From Geoalkalibacter sp. (GTDB lineage Bacteria > Desulfobacterota > Desulfuromonadia > Desulfuromonadales > Geoalkalibacteraceae): 64,000 nt of DNA. Within the stretch, counting starts at the first letter, position 1; each line of letters opens with the position of its first letter. Below are positions 34,698 to 41,749 of this stretch, piece by piece. The notes under the pieces were generated by a model. The model was not told the origin of the DNA and did not search any database. It saw only the letters and a program-made list of their open reading frames with translations. The stretch covers positions 1 through 64,000 of the forward strand of contig NZ_JAUWAV010000023.1 of NCBI RefSeq assembly GCF_030605225.1. The letters run 5' to 3'. The position numbers and the translations under genes were made by a program.

Positions 34698-34757
34698 GTC
34701 CTTTGTCCCTGGTCCTTCGTCACTGGTCTAAAAAACAAAGGACCAGGGACAAAGGAC
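34698..34757. repeat. Perfect 20-bp inverted repeat between phoH and tsaD
   Basis: Positions 34698-34717 are the exact reverse complement of 34738-34757, around a 20-nt AT-rich centre that carries another GTC/CTGG unit. The arms are built of GTCCTTTGTCCCTGGTCC-type units. It fills nearly the whole gap between the phoH stop and the tsaD start. No T-run follows on either strand, so termination is not assured; an mRNA stem of this strength could act on RNA processing or on tsaD translation. Confidence 0.9.
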
Positions 34758-34763
34758 AGCAAT

Positions 34764-36080
34764 TTACAGCAAGTTCGCCGCCAACTCCGCCAGGGGCGAA
34801 CGCTCGCCCTTGGTCAGGATGACGTGACCGGCCAGTTCCTGTCCCTTGAATTTCTCGACGAGGTAGGTCAGGCCGTTGCTCGATGAATCCACGTAGGGAT
34901 TGTCGATCTGGTAGGGATCGCCGGTGAGCACGATCTTGGTCCCCTCCCCGGCGCGGGTGACGATGGTCTTGATTTCATGGGGAGTGAGATTCTGCGCTTC
35001 GTCGACGATGAGAAACTGCCGGGGGATGGAGCGCCCGCGGATGTAGGTGAGCGCCTCGATTTCCAGAAAGCCGAGTTCGACCAGTTCCTTGTAGCCGCGC
35101 TTGCGCTTGCCGCGCTCATCGACATTGCCGAGCAGCAGCTCGACGTTGTCGAAAATGGGCTGCATCCAGGGGGCGAGCTTTTCCTCGATGTCTCCCGGCA
35201 GAAAACCCAGATCCTTGCCCAGGGGGAAAACCGGGCGCGACACCAGCAGGCGGCTGTAGCTGCCCTCGTCGGACACCTTGTGCAAGCCGGCCGCGATGGC
35301 GAGCAGCGTTTTTCCGGTACCGGCCTTGCCCACCAGGGTGACGAGCTGGATGTCGTCGTTGAGCAGCAGGTCGAAGGCGAACTGCTGCTCGCGATTGCGC
35401 GAATGAATGCCCCACAACCCCTCCTTGGGCGGGCGCAGCAGGGGCACCACCTTCCGCTGCGCCTTGGAGTAGCGGCCGATGGCGCTGTGCGAGGGGTTTC
35501 CCACGTCGATGAGCGTCAGGCACTGGTTGGGCAGATACTCGTCGGGCAGGGCGAGAAACCCCTGGCCGTAGAAGGTATCGACCTGCTCCTTGCTCAGCAT
35601 GACCTGGGCGGTGCCGGAATAGAGGTCTTCGATGGAGACCTTGTCGGATTCGTAATCCTCGGCCGCCAGACCCAGGGCATCGGCCTTGATGCGCAGGTTG
35701 GTGTCCTTGGTGACGAACACCACCGGACAGTCGCACTGCTCCTTCTTCTGCATGGCCACGGCGAGAATGCGATTGTCGCCGCGCTCGGTGCGCAGTTCCG
35801 GCGGCAGTTGGCGGATGAATTCTTCCTGGTAGATCTCGACGATCAGGGTCCCACCGGTCTCCAAGGGCACGCCCTCGGTGAGACGATTGCCCTCGCGCAT
35901 GCGGTCGAGAATGCGCGACACATGGCGGGCGTTGCGCCCGGTTTCGTTCTGGTCCTTCTTGAAGCGATCAATCTCCTCGATGACGGTGATCGGCACGACG
36001 ACATCGTTGTCCTCGAATTTGAACAAGGCTTCAGGATCATGGAGCAAAACATTGGTATCGAGGATGTAGACTTTCTTCAT
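34764..36080 (-). CDS. phoH: PIN-PhoH fusion ATPase (PhoH2/YlaK type)
   Basis: 438 residues. An N-terminal PIN ribonuclease domain (KKVYILDTNVLLHDPEALFKFED, with later Asp residues in ERGDNRILAVA and FVTKDTNLRIKADALG) is fused to a PhoH helicase-type ATPase: Walker A LVGKAGTGKTLLAIAAGL, Walker B FLIVDEAQNLTPHEIKTIVTRAG, and KIVLTGDPYQIDNPYVD. Such fusions are RNA-unwinding and cleaving enzymes, often linked to toxin-antitoxin-like regulation. AACGAG-type sequence precedes the start. Downstream of a small lipoprotein gene (45 nt gap). Confidence 0.95.
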   Translation of the reverse strand: MKKVYILDTNVLLHDPEALFKFEDNDVVVPITVIEEIDRFKKDQNETGRNARHVSRILDRMREGNRLTEGVPLETGGTLIVEIYQEEFIRQLPPELRTERGDNRILAVAMQKKEQCDCPVVFVTKDTNLRIKADALGLAAEDYESDKVSIEDLYSGTAQVMLSKEQVDTFYGQGFLALPDEYLPNQCLTLIDVGNPSHSAIGRYSKAQRKVVPLLRPPKEGLWGIHSRNREQQFAFDLLLNDDIQLVTLVGKAGTGKTLLAIAAGLHKVSDEGSYSRLLVSRPVFPLGKDLGFLPGDIEEKLAPWMQPIFDNVELLLGNVDERGKRKRGYKELVELGFLEIEALTYIRGRSIPRQFLIVDEAQNLTPHEIKTIVTRAGEGTKIVLTGDPYQIDNPYVDSSSNGLTYLVEKFKGQELAGHVILTKGERSPLAELAANLL

Positions 36081-36125
36081 CAGAAACTCGTTTCCGCTAG
36101 TGGTGGTTGGACGAAACGGGGTGAA

Positions 36126-36401
36126 TCAGCGGTTGTAGTGCGAAACTTCAATTCCCTCGCTGGTGGCGAGCAGCTTGATGTAGACGGGACGCTGGCGATA
36201 GAAGCCTTCGATGACCACTTCCCCCGAATGGTTGAGGGCGTTGAGAACCGCCTCGGGCGCATCATCGATCTGATAGATGCGATAAATGTTGGTACGGGCC
36301 AGATCCTGACGGGAGAGGGGTTTTTCCGGAGGCAGGGAACAGCCGACCCACATCAGGGCGACCGGAACGGCCAGCAACAGGCGGGAGCGCTTGAACCTCA
36401 T
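36126..36401 (-). CDS. Small lipoprotein, function unknown
   Basis: 91 residues: MRFKRSRLLLAVPVALMWVGC gives a basic n-region, hydrophobic core and lipobox Cys at residue 21. The mature part (TNIYRIYQIDDAPEAVLNALNHSGEVVIEGFYRQRPVYIKLL) is a small alpha/beta domain I do not recognise. AAGGAG lies 8 nt before the ATG at 36401. It follows the aminotransferase gene by 29 nt and may be co-transcribed. Confidence 0.7.
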   Translation of the reverse strand: MRFKRSRLLLAVPVALMWVGCSLPPEKPLSRQDLARTNIYRIYQIDDAPEAVLNALNHSGEVVIEGFYRQRPVYIKLLATSEGIEVSHYNR

Positions 36402-36430
36402 GGCGAAAACTCCTTGTCCGGATCGATCTT

Positions 36431-37585
36431 TCAACGAGGCGGGTGCGCCGCCAGGGCGCTCAGGGCACCGACCACGGTCCGCATCTCATCCAGGGTATTG
36501 AAATACCCCGGGCTCAGCCGCACCGTGCCGCGGGGAAAGGTGCCGATGGTGCGATGGGCATCGGGCGCGCAATGCAGACCGACGCGCGCCAGGATACCGT
36601 ATTCGCGATCGAGCAGAAATCCGATTTCCGCCGGATCGTACTCCCCCAGGGTCAGGGACAGCGCACCGCCGTGGTAGAGGGGATCAAGCGGCCCGTGGAG
36701 TTTCATCCCGGCAATGGCGGAGAGCCCCTCGATGAGTTCTCCAAGAAGCTCGGCTTCGTGAGCCCGTATGGCCGCCAGGCCTTCGCGCTGCAAAAAACGA
36801 ATGCCGGCGGTCAGTCCGGCCAAGCCGGGCGTGTTGAGCGTGCCGGCCTCCAGCCGCTCGGGCATGTGCTCGGGGGGCAGATCGGAACTGGAATTGGCGC
36901 CGGTTCCGCCATAAACCAAGGGACGCGGTTCCAGGCCCTCGCGCACATAGAGAAAACCCGTACCCTGGGGTCCCAGCAAGCCCTTGTGCCCGGGGGCCGC
37001 CAGCAGGTCGATGCCCATATCGTCGACGTCGAGAGAAAAAATTCCCGCGCTCTGCGCCGCGTCGACAAAAAAGACGATCCCCTCGCGACGGCACCAGGGG
37101 CCGATGTCCTCGATGGGCTGCAAGGTGCCGGTCACGTTGGAGCAATGACTCAACACGACCATGGTGGTTTTTTTTTCGGCGCAGGCGCGACGAATCTCGC
37201 CGGGATCGATCCGACCGCGCTCGTCGGCCCGCACCTTGACCACGCACAGGCCCTGATCCTGAAGCGCGCGCAGGGGCCGGGTCACGGCATTGTGCTCCAT
37301 GGTCGAGGTGACGACGCGGTCACCGGGCCGCAACAGCCCGAAGAGGCCGAAATTGATCGCCTCGGTGGCATTGCCGGTGAAGGCGATGCGCGATGCGTCA
37401 TGGGCACCGATGATTTCCGCCGCGGCTTCCCTGGCCTCGAACACGATGCGTCCGGCCTCCAGGGCAAGATGGTGCCCGCCGCGTCCGGGATTGGCGCCGG
37501 CGTCGCGCAGGGTGGCGGCGACGGCCTGATGCACCTCCGGCGGCTTGGGGAAGGAGGTGGCTGCATTGTCGAGGTAAATCGCCAT
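36431..37585 (-). CDS. Class V aminotransferase / cysteine desulfurase family protein
   Basis: 384 residues. A PLP enzyme of the cysteine desulfurase type: IYLDNAATSFPKPPEV, FTGNATEAINFGLFGL, VVLSHCSNVTGTLQPIEDIG, FFVDAAQSAGIFSLDV, the PLP lysine in APGHKGLLGPQG, and a catalytic-type Cys in ILARVGLHCAPDAHRTIG. I associate this branch with a family named for its co-occurrence with selenium metabolism. It could supply sulfur or selenium from Cys/Sec. The ATG at 37585 has GGGGA upstream; a TTG three codons earlier is less likely. It follows the SPASM gene by 19 nt. Confidence 0.82.
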   Translation of the reverse strand: MAIYLDNAATSFPKPPEVHQAVAATLRDAGANPGRGGHHLALEAGRIVFEAREAAAEIIGAHDASRIAFTGNATEAINFGLFGLLRPGDRVVTSTMEHNAVTRPLRALQDQGLCVVKVRADERGRIDPGEIRRACAEKKTTMVVLSHCSNVTGTLQPIEDIGPWCRREGIVFFVDAAQSAGIFSLDVDDMGIDLLAAPGHKGLLGPQGTGFLYVREGLEPRPLVYGGTGANSSSDLPPEHMPERLEAGTLNTPGLAGLTAGIRFLQREGLAAIRAHEAELLGELIEGLSAIAGMKLHGPLDPLYHGGALSLTLGEYDPAEIGFLLDREYGILARVGLHCAPDAHRTIGTFPRGTVRLSPGYFNTLDEMRTVVGALSALAAHPPR

Positions 37586-37604
37586 GCCGGACAATCCCCG
37601 TGAT

Positions 37605-38537
37605 CTAACGGCTGCCGCGGCACATGAGGTCGCGGCCTTCGCTCTTCATCTTAAAGGTTTCCGCCAGACCGCGGCAACCGCCGAGGCAGATCGGCAGATC
37701 GCGGCAATCACGGCAAGCGGCGGGCAGACGCGCGATGACCGATCTCACCCCGTGGCGCAGGGGCGACTGCCAGAGTTCCTCCAACTCCGTCGTGAGCAGC
37801 GAACCGAGCACCAGCGGCCAGGAGGAACAAGGATAGAGATTGCCCCGGGCATCGATGTGGCCCAGACTGTTGGCGGCCTGGCAGCCCCCGTATTCGCCGC
37901 GCCCTTGGGTGCCCGCGGCAAAGAAAATTTCCCAGATGAACAGATCATGGACCTCAAGATCGAGTCCGCGCCTTGCGCTCGCGCCATCCCCGCCCACCCA
38001 TCGACGCAGATCCTCGATGTCCTCGGGACCAGGCAGGCGCAAGTCCTCGGGCTTTTGCCATTCGTCGGCAATGCGGGCGTTGGGAAGTTTCAGACGGGCA
38101 ATGCCCAGACGCCGGCACAAATCGGCGAGGGCGGGAATGCGTTGCAGATTGCGCTGTGAAGGCCGCAACAGCAGTGATGGAGCATAGCCCAGAGCGCGCA
38201 GGGCCGCAACGGCTTTCTCAATGAGGCGATCCGGTTGGTCGGCAACCTCCGTGACATCGAGAAAAAGCTCCCGCAGGGACCAGCCGCCGGCAAGCCGGGA
38301 GAAATTCTCCTCCTCGGGAGAAACGACGAGGGAAACCTGGCAGCCGGCGGCGAGATGCGCGACCACCCGCGCGCAGGCGTCATGGGACAGGGGCCGACCA
38401 TCGAGCAGCACAAAGAACACACCGGCGGCGAGCAGGCGGTCGGCGATCAGCATCAATTCGGAAGCAGGCAGAAGGTGCTCGGGATGATAAATGTCCCAAG
38501 TCAGGCGCAGAGGAGCATCGAGAAGATCAAGACTCAT
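37605..38537 (-). CDS. GeoRSP-type SPASM protein lacking the radical SAM cysteines
   Basis: 310 residues. The C-terminal SPASM region keeps its cysteines (YGGCQAANS, GNLYPCSSWPLVLGSL, CRDCRDLPICLGGC, MCRGS), ligands for auxiliary iron-sulfur clusters. The N-terminal domain has a radical SAM-like layout (LRLTWDIYHPEHLL, VFFVLLDGRPLS), but the CxxxCxxC that binds the SAM cluster is absent. It is therefore probably a non-catalytic partner of the true radical SAM enzyme upstream. I know such proteins as the 'GeoRSP system SPASM domain protein'. Located directly after the precursor gene and hairpin. Confidence 0.8.
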   Translation of the reverse strand: MSLDLLDAPLRLTWDIYHPEHLLPASELMLIADRLLAAGVFFVLLDGRPLSHDACARVVAHLAAGCQVSLVVSPEEENFSRLAGGWSLRELFLDVTEVADQPDRLIEKAVAALRALGYAPSLLLRPSQRNLQRIPALADLCRRLGIARLKLPNARIADEWQKPEDLRLPGPEDIEDLRRWVGGDGASARRGLDLEVHDLFIWEIFFAAGTQGRGEYGGCQAANSLGHIDARGNLYPCSSWPLVLGSLLTTELEELWQSPLRHGVRSVIARLPAACRDCRDLPICLGGCRGLAETFKMKSEGRDLMCRGSR

Positions 38538-38582
38538 GAATTGCGGAAATCACCAGGGAAGGCGGCCATGGGCCGCGGGTCG

Positions 38583-38625
38583 AAAAAGGTGGGGGGGCAG
38601 TTTCCTGCCCCCCGGAGCCTTTTTC
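38583..38625 (-). terminator. Strong hairpin with T-run after the precursor peptide gene
   Basis: On the minus strand GGGGGGCAG and CTGCCCCCC form a perfect 9-bp stem around GAAA, followed by CACC and TTTTT, with an outer AAAAAGG/CCTTTTT pairing. It begins at the peptide stop codon and precedes the SPASM gene by about 45 nt. Most simply it is a partial terminator or processing stop giving more peptide mRNA than downstream enzyme mRNA. See findings for a selenocysteine alternative. Confidence 0.75.
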
Positions 38626-38680
38626 AGCAGGGATGGACGTTGGAAGACCCGACCACCCGCGGCTTCATGTACTTCTTCAT
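38624..38680 (-). CDS. Putative GeoRSP precursor peptide (18 aa)
   Basis: An 18-residue reading frame, MKKYMKPRVVGSSNVHPC, with AGGGGAG 6 nt before its ATG. It lies between the radical SAM enzyme and the SPASM protein, the usual place for a modified-peptide precursor. It is basic at the N terminus, small/polar in the middle, and ends in Cys. An in-frame ATG at 38734, also with a fair ribosome binding site (GGAG), would give a 36-residue form with a Lys/Arg-rich leader. Substrate role is inferred from position. Confidence 0.7.
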   Translation of the reverse strand: MKKYMKPRVVGSSNVHPC

Positions 38681-38780
38681 AATGTTCTCCCCTTTCCGGC
38701 TGATTGTTTTGCCTCTCGCGAGACCCTTTTCCATGCTTTCTCCGGCCCACCCGGGAAAGCCTCCCAACAAAATTCATTCC

Positions 38781-39785
38781 TTATTTCCAGCAGTGCGGAT
38801 CAGGCTGTTCCAGATCGCCGGTCACCGCCAGTGCCCGCGCCGTGCAACCGCCCAGGCAATCGGCGAAGGATTCGCATCCGCCGCACTTGCCCTTGGCTTC
38901 CTTGTTGCGCATGGCGTTGAGAACCGGCGAATGATACCAGATCTGATCAAAATCATCCCGCAGAATGTTGCCGACCACCAAGGGTATGAACCCGCAGGGG
39001 GTGATGTCGCCATTGGGGCGCAAATGTAGCGAGAGTTTACCACAGGAACTGCCCTTGACCAAAGAGTTTTCACGGTATTGGGGCAAGGAGGCGATCACCG
39101 GGTCGTCAAAGGAAATGGCGAGATCCTTGACCTGCTCCTTGACCTCGAGGGCTTCGACGTAAAAAGCACGCCACTCCGCAGGCGTCAAATCGAGTTCCTG
39201 GCGATTTTCAAAACCCTTGCCGCTGCATTTGAAGTTGTGCAGATAGATCTGCGAAACCCCATGGTCGCGGGCGAGTTCGAGCAAATCGCGGAAATTCTTG
39301 TGGTTGATCCGCGAAATCACCGAACTCATGGTCGTCGTCACCCCGGCATCGCGAAGGTGGTCGAGGGCCGCAACCGCCCTTGCGAAGGAGCCCTCCCGAC
39401 AACGAAAGTCATCATGCAAAGCGGCAAGATGGCTGTCGATGCTCACGCCCACGGACTTAAAGCCTGACGATTGCAATCTTCGCGCCGCCTCGCCATCGAG
39501 CAGCCAGCCATTGGTGTTCATCGAGACATTGAGTCCCTGACGCCCTGCGTAGCCGGCGATCTCGAACAGATCGGGGCGCAGCAGCGGCTCACCGCCGCCG
39601 AAATTGATGAAAGGCACCTTTTTCGCCGCAAGAACATCGACAATGCGACAGATGTCGGCGGTATCGAGTTCCTCGCCCTCCTCATAGCGGCTGTAGCAAT
39701 GAGCGCAGACGAAATTGCAGCGAAAGGACAGCGTCCAGTTGAAGGTCAGGGGCGCGGAAAATAGATCGGTAAAGGCCTCAGACAT
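38781..39785 (-). CDS. GeoRSP-type radical SAM/SPASM peptide-modifying enzyme
   Basis: 334 residues. The radical SAM cluster motif is CNFVCAHC (Cys23, Cys27, Cys30), followed by the GGGEPLLRPDL SAM-binding motif and SMNTNGWLLD. The SPASM domain holds Cys in SSCGKLSLHLRPNGDITPCGF and a CGGCESFADCLGGC cluster, then a late Cys (DPHCW). Such enzymes install thioether, C-C or similar links on ribosomal peptides. It overlaps the PqqD-like gene by 8 nt and precedes the 18-codon peptide gene, so it is the catalytic centre of the locus. Confidence 0.92.
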   Translation of the reverse strand: MSEAFTDLFSAPLTFNWTLSFRCNFVCAHCYSRYEEGEELDTADICRIVDVLAAKKVPFINFGGGEPLLRPDLFEIAGYAGRQGLNVSMNTNGWLLDGEAARRLQSSGFKSVGVSIDSHLAALHDDFRCREGSFARAVAALDHLRDAGVTTTMSSVISRINHKNFRDLLELARDHGVSQIYLHNFKCSGKGFENRQELDLTPAEWRAFYVEALEVKEQVKDLAISFDDPVIASLPQYRENSLVKGSSCGKLSLHLRPNGDITPCGFIPLVVGNILRDDFDQIWYHSPVLNAMRNKEAKGKCGGCESFADCLGGCTARALAVTGDLEQPDPHCWK

Positions 39786-40092
39786 AACTCAGCCACCCCC
39801 GCTGCTCCAAATCGGCGAGAAATGCCTCGACATCCTCGACCAGTTCGTCGCGCTCCACCTCGAATTCGGCGGCCAGCGCCTCGATCAGTTCCTCGACGCC
39901 GCGACTGCCGTCGCAGAGACTCCAAATGTGTCCACCGACCAGATTGAGCTGATGCATCATGCCGGAGATGATCAAAATCACCGTGCCCCGCTCGTCCACG
40001 GCTTCACCGCGCTGCTGCGCCTTGAGTATTTCTTCCTCGCGGCGCTTTTCATGGCGCCAGACAATCTGGGGATTACGCAGGGGACGTTTCAA
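39778..40092 (-). CDS. PqqD-like peptide chaperone of the GeoRSP locus
   Basis: About 104 residues. PqqD family winged-helix protein: ERGTVILIISGMMHQLNLVGGHIWSLCDG, then GVEELIEALAAEFEVERDELVEDVEAFLADLEQRGWLSYV, matching the family's pattern of a beta-hairpin followed by helices ending in L…G-x-L. PqqD proteins bind the leader of the precursor and deliver it to the radical SAM enzyme. The start is a TTG at 40092 with GAGAAGAGG 6 nt upstream; no ATG is available at a suitable place. The long basic N-terminal segment (KRREEEILKAQQRGEAV) is unusual. Confidence 0.82.
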   Translation of the reverse strand: MKRPLRNPQIVWRHEKRREEEILKAQQRGEAVDERGTVILIISGMMHQLNLVGGHIWSLCDGSRGVEELIEALAAEFEVERDELVEDVEAFLADLEQRGWLSYV

Positions 40093-40124
40093 AACGGGCC
40101 TCTTCTCCGTATCGATAAATGATT

Positions 40125-41186
40125 TCAGGCGGATCGCTCGCGCATCAGCAGACCGGTCAGCAACACCAGCGCCAAGCCGACGAGAACCGCCACCTTGCCG
40201 TAAACGGGGACTCCGGCGGCGGTGGCCGCCAACCCCCAACCCTGGACGACGGCGGCGCCAATGAGCATGCCCAGGACCACCATCCCGGCGTCCGTATCTC
40301 CCTCGCCGGCCTTGATGAGCTGACGAAACGGACAACCGCCGACCAGCACCGATATCCAACCCACCAACCCCATGCCGAGAAAGCTCCAGGCATGTTCCAG
40401 GTGAGCGCCGGGCTGTCCGTAAAAACCCGGCTCGAAGCGCCCGATGAGCAGATTGGCGAGGACCGCCGCCCCGGTAAAGGCGATAAGCCCCCAGAGCAGC
40501 GGCGCGCGTCGTCCGAGCACCAGGGCATCGCGTACCCCGCCGGTAATGCAGAACCGGCTGCGCTGGGCGAGAAAACCGAGCAGCACCCCGGCGCCCAGGG
40601 ACAGCAAAAGGGGCGCGTGCTGCGCCGCGCTGCCGCGACTGGAAGTGAGAATGAAGCTCGGCTGCACCAGGGCAAACACCAGCAGCAGCGCAAAGAGAGC
40701 CGGCACCACAAAACCCGTCCCGCCGCGCTGCGGCGTACTCATGCCGAAATGCACGCCCGCGGCAAGACTGCGCAGCCCGAGCCACACACCCGCCACCAGG
40801 CCGCCCAGGGCGGCCAGGGCGGTGAGATCGCCGGCGGTCAACCGCAAAAACAGCTTGATGGGACAACCGATGAAAATGGCACACCCGACGATGAGAAAAA
40901 AACCCGCCGTGAAGCGGCCCAGCGGGGCATTGCCGCCGCGTGAGCGAAATTCGCGAAACAGCAGCGCGCTGCCCATGGCGCCAAGCACGAAGCCGATCAA
41001 CTCCGGCCGCAGGTACTGCATGCGTTCATTGGCGTGCAGGCCCAGAGCACCGGCGCTGTTCTCGAGAAAGCAGGATACGCAGATCCCGGAGTTTTCCGGA
41101 TTGCCCCAGACCGTCAGGAGCACCCCCAACAGGCCAAGACTCAGGCTGGCGGCCATGATCATCCAGAACTCACGCTGCTTCAGCAT
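40125..41186 (-). CDS. YedE-type (YeeE/YedE) selenium-associated membrane transporter
   Basis: 353 residues with about nine hydrophobic spans. Family signatures: GICVSCFLENSAGALGLH near the N terminus, FLIVGCAIFIGCPIKLFLRL, LAQRSRFCITGGVRDALVLG and VLVGGCPFRQLIKAGEGDTDAGM, with conserved Cys residues on the transport path as in YeeE/YedE thiosulfate or sulfur-compound channels. I associate this branch with selenium metabolism. It lies 32 nt upstream of the PqqD-like gene on the same strand. Confidence 0.85.
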   Translation of the reverse strand: MLKQREFWMIMAASLSLGLLGVLLTVWGNPENSGICVSCFLENSAGALGLHANERMQYLRPELIGFVLGAMGSALLFREFRSRGGNAPLGRFTAGFFLIVGCAIFIGCPIKLFLRLTAGDLTALAALGGLVAGVWLGLRSLAAGVHFGMSTPQRGGTGFVVPALFALLLVFALVQPSFILTSSRGSAAQHAPLLLSLGAGVLLGFLAQRSRFCITGGVRDALVLGRRAPLLWGLIAFTGAAVLANLLIGRFEPGFYGQPGAHLEHAWSFLGMGLVGWISVLVGGCPFRQLIKAGEGDTDAGMVVLGMLIGAAVVQGWGLAATAAGVPVYGKVAVLVGLALVLLTGLLMRERSA

Positions 41187-41198
41187 CGCCGGTCGCTC

Positions 41199-41744
41199 TC
41201 ATTCGCATCCGCCGGCGAGCCGGCTTTGCAGATAATAGACGTTGCGCAGGGCGGCGGTCACCGAAGGGTTGTCGGGGTTGGCCCGGGCGCGTTCGCTCAG
41301 CACCGTCAGTCCTTCCTCCACCGCCTTCTGGATGCGCGTCCGCTCGCTCAAGGGGCTGCGTTGGTCGACGTAATCGCCGTTGAGACGCAAACCTTGCACA
41401 AAACTTGCCACGGCCTCCTCCAACACTCCCTGCTCGTGGAGAATCAGCCCTTTGAGGACAAACCCATGCGCCTCGCCGGCATAGGTGCGATTGAGTTGCT
41501 CGAGCATCAGCAGAGCTTGCTGCGCCTGTCCCTGCCGGCGAAGGTCCTGAACGGGGCCATAAATCTGCTGCAGGAAAGCGGCTCGCGCCTGATAGGCCAT
41601 TTCACGTTCCATGGCACGCTCGATGCCGCTTGCCTGCCGGGCGCCCGAAGCGCCGGGCACGCCGGCAATGAGCAACCAGGCCAGGGCCGCGACGACTCCG
41701 ATCAACCCCAGCACATGCAACCGATCATGCCAGTCCCAGCGCAT
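41199..41744 (-). CDS. Membrane-anchored TPR-like protein
   Basis: 181 residues. A single N-terminal membrane span (LHVLGLIGVVAALAWLLIAGV) leads into a helical periplasmic domain with TPR-like pairs (AYQARAAFLQQIYGPVQDLRRQGQAQQALLMLEQLNRTYAGEAHGFVLKGLILHEQGVLEEAVASFVQGLRL region, about 45-120) and Cys near the end. AGGAG lies 11 nt before the ATG at 41744; a TTG at 41753 is too close to it. Follows the PhnD-like gene and precedes yedE. Likely part of the same operon; role unknown. Confidence 0.65.
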   Translation of the reverse strand: MRWDWHDRLHVLGLIGVVAALAWLLIAGVPGASGARQASGIERAMEREMAYQARAAFLQQIYGPVQDLRRQGQAQQALLMLEQLNRTYAGEAHGFVLKGLILHEQGVLEEAVASFVQGLRLNGDYVDQRSPLSERTRIQKAVEEGLTVLSERARANPDNPSVTAALRNVYYLQSRLAGGCE

Positions 41745-41749
41745 CGCCG

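Noticed and set aside
34977-36677. 566-codon plus-strand open frame
   Set aside because: Antisense to phoH and the small lipoprotein gene; no motif.
38550-38777. 75-codon minus-strand frame between the radical SAM and SPASM genes as the precursor peptide
   Set aside because: It runs through the terminator hairpin, has no good ribosome binding site and is Arg-rich low-complexity. The 18-codon frame has a strong site and ends before the hairpin.
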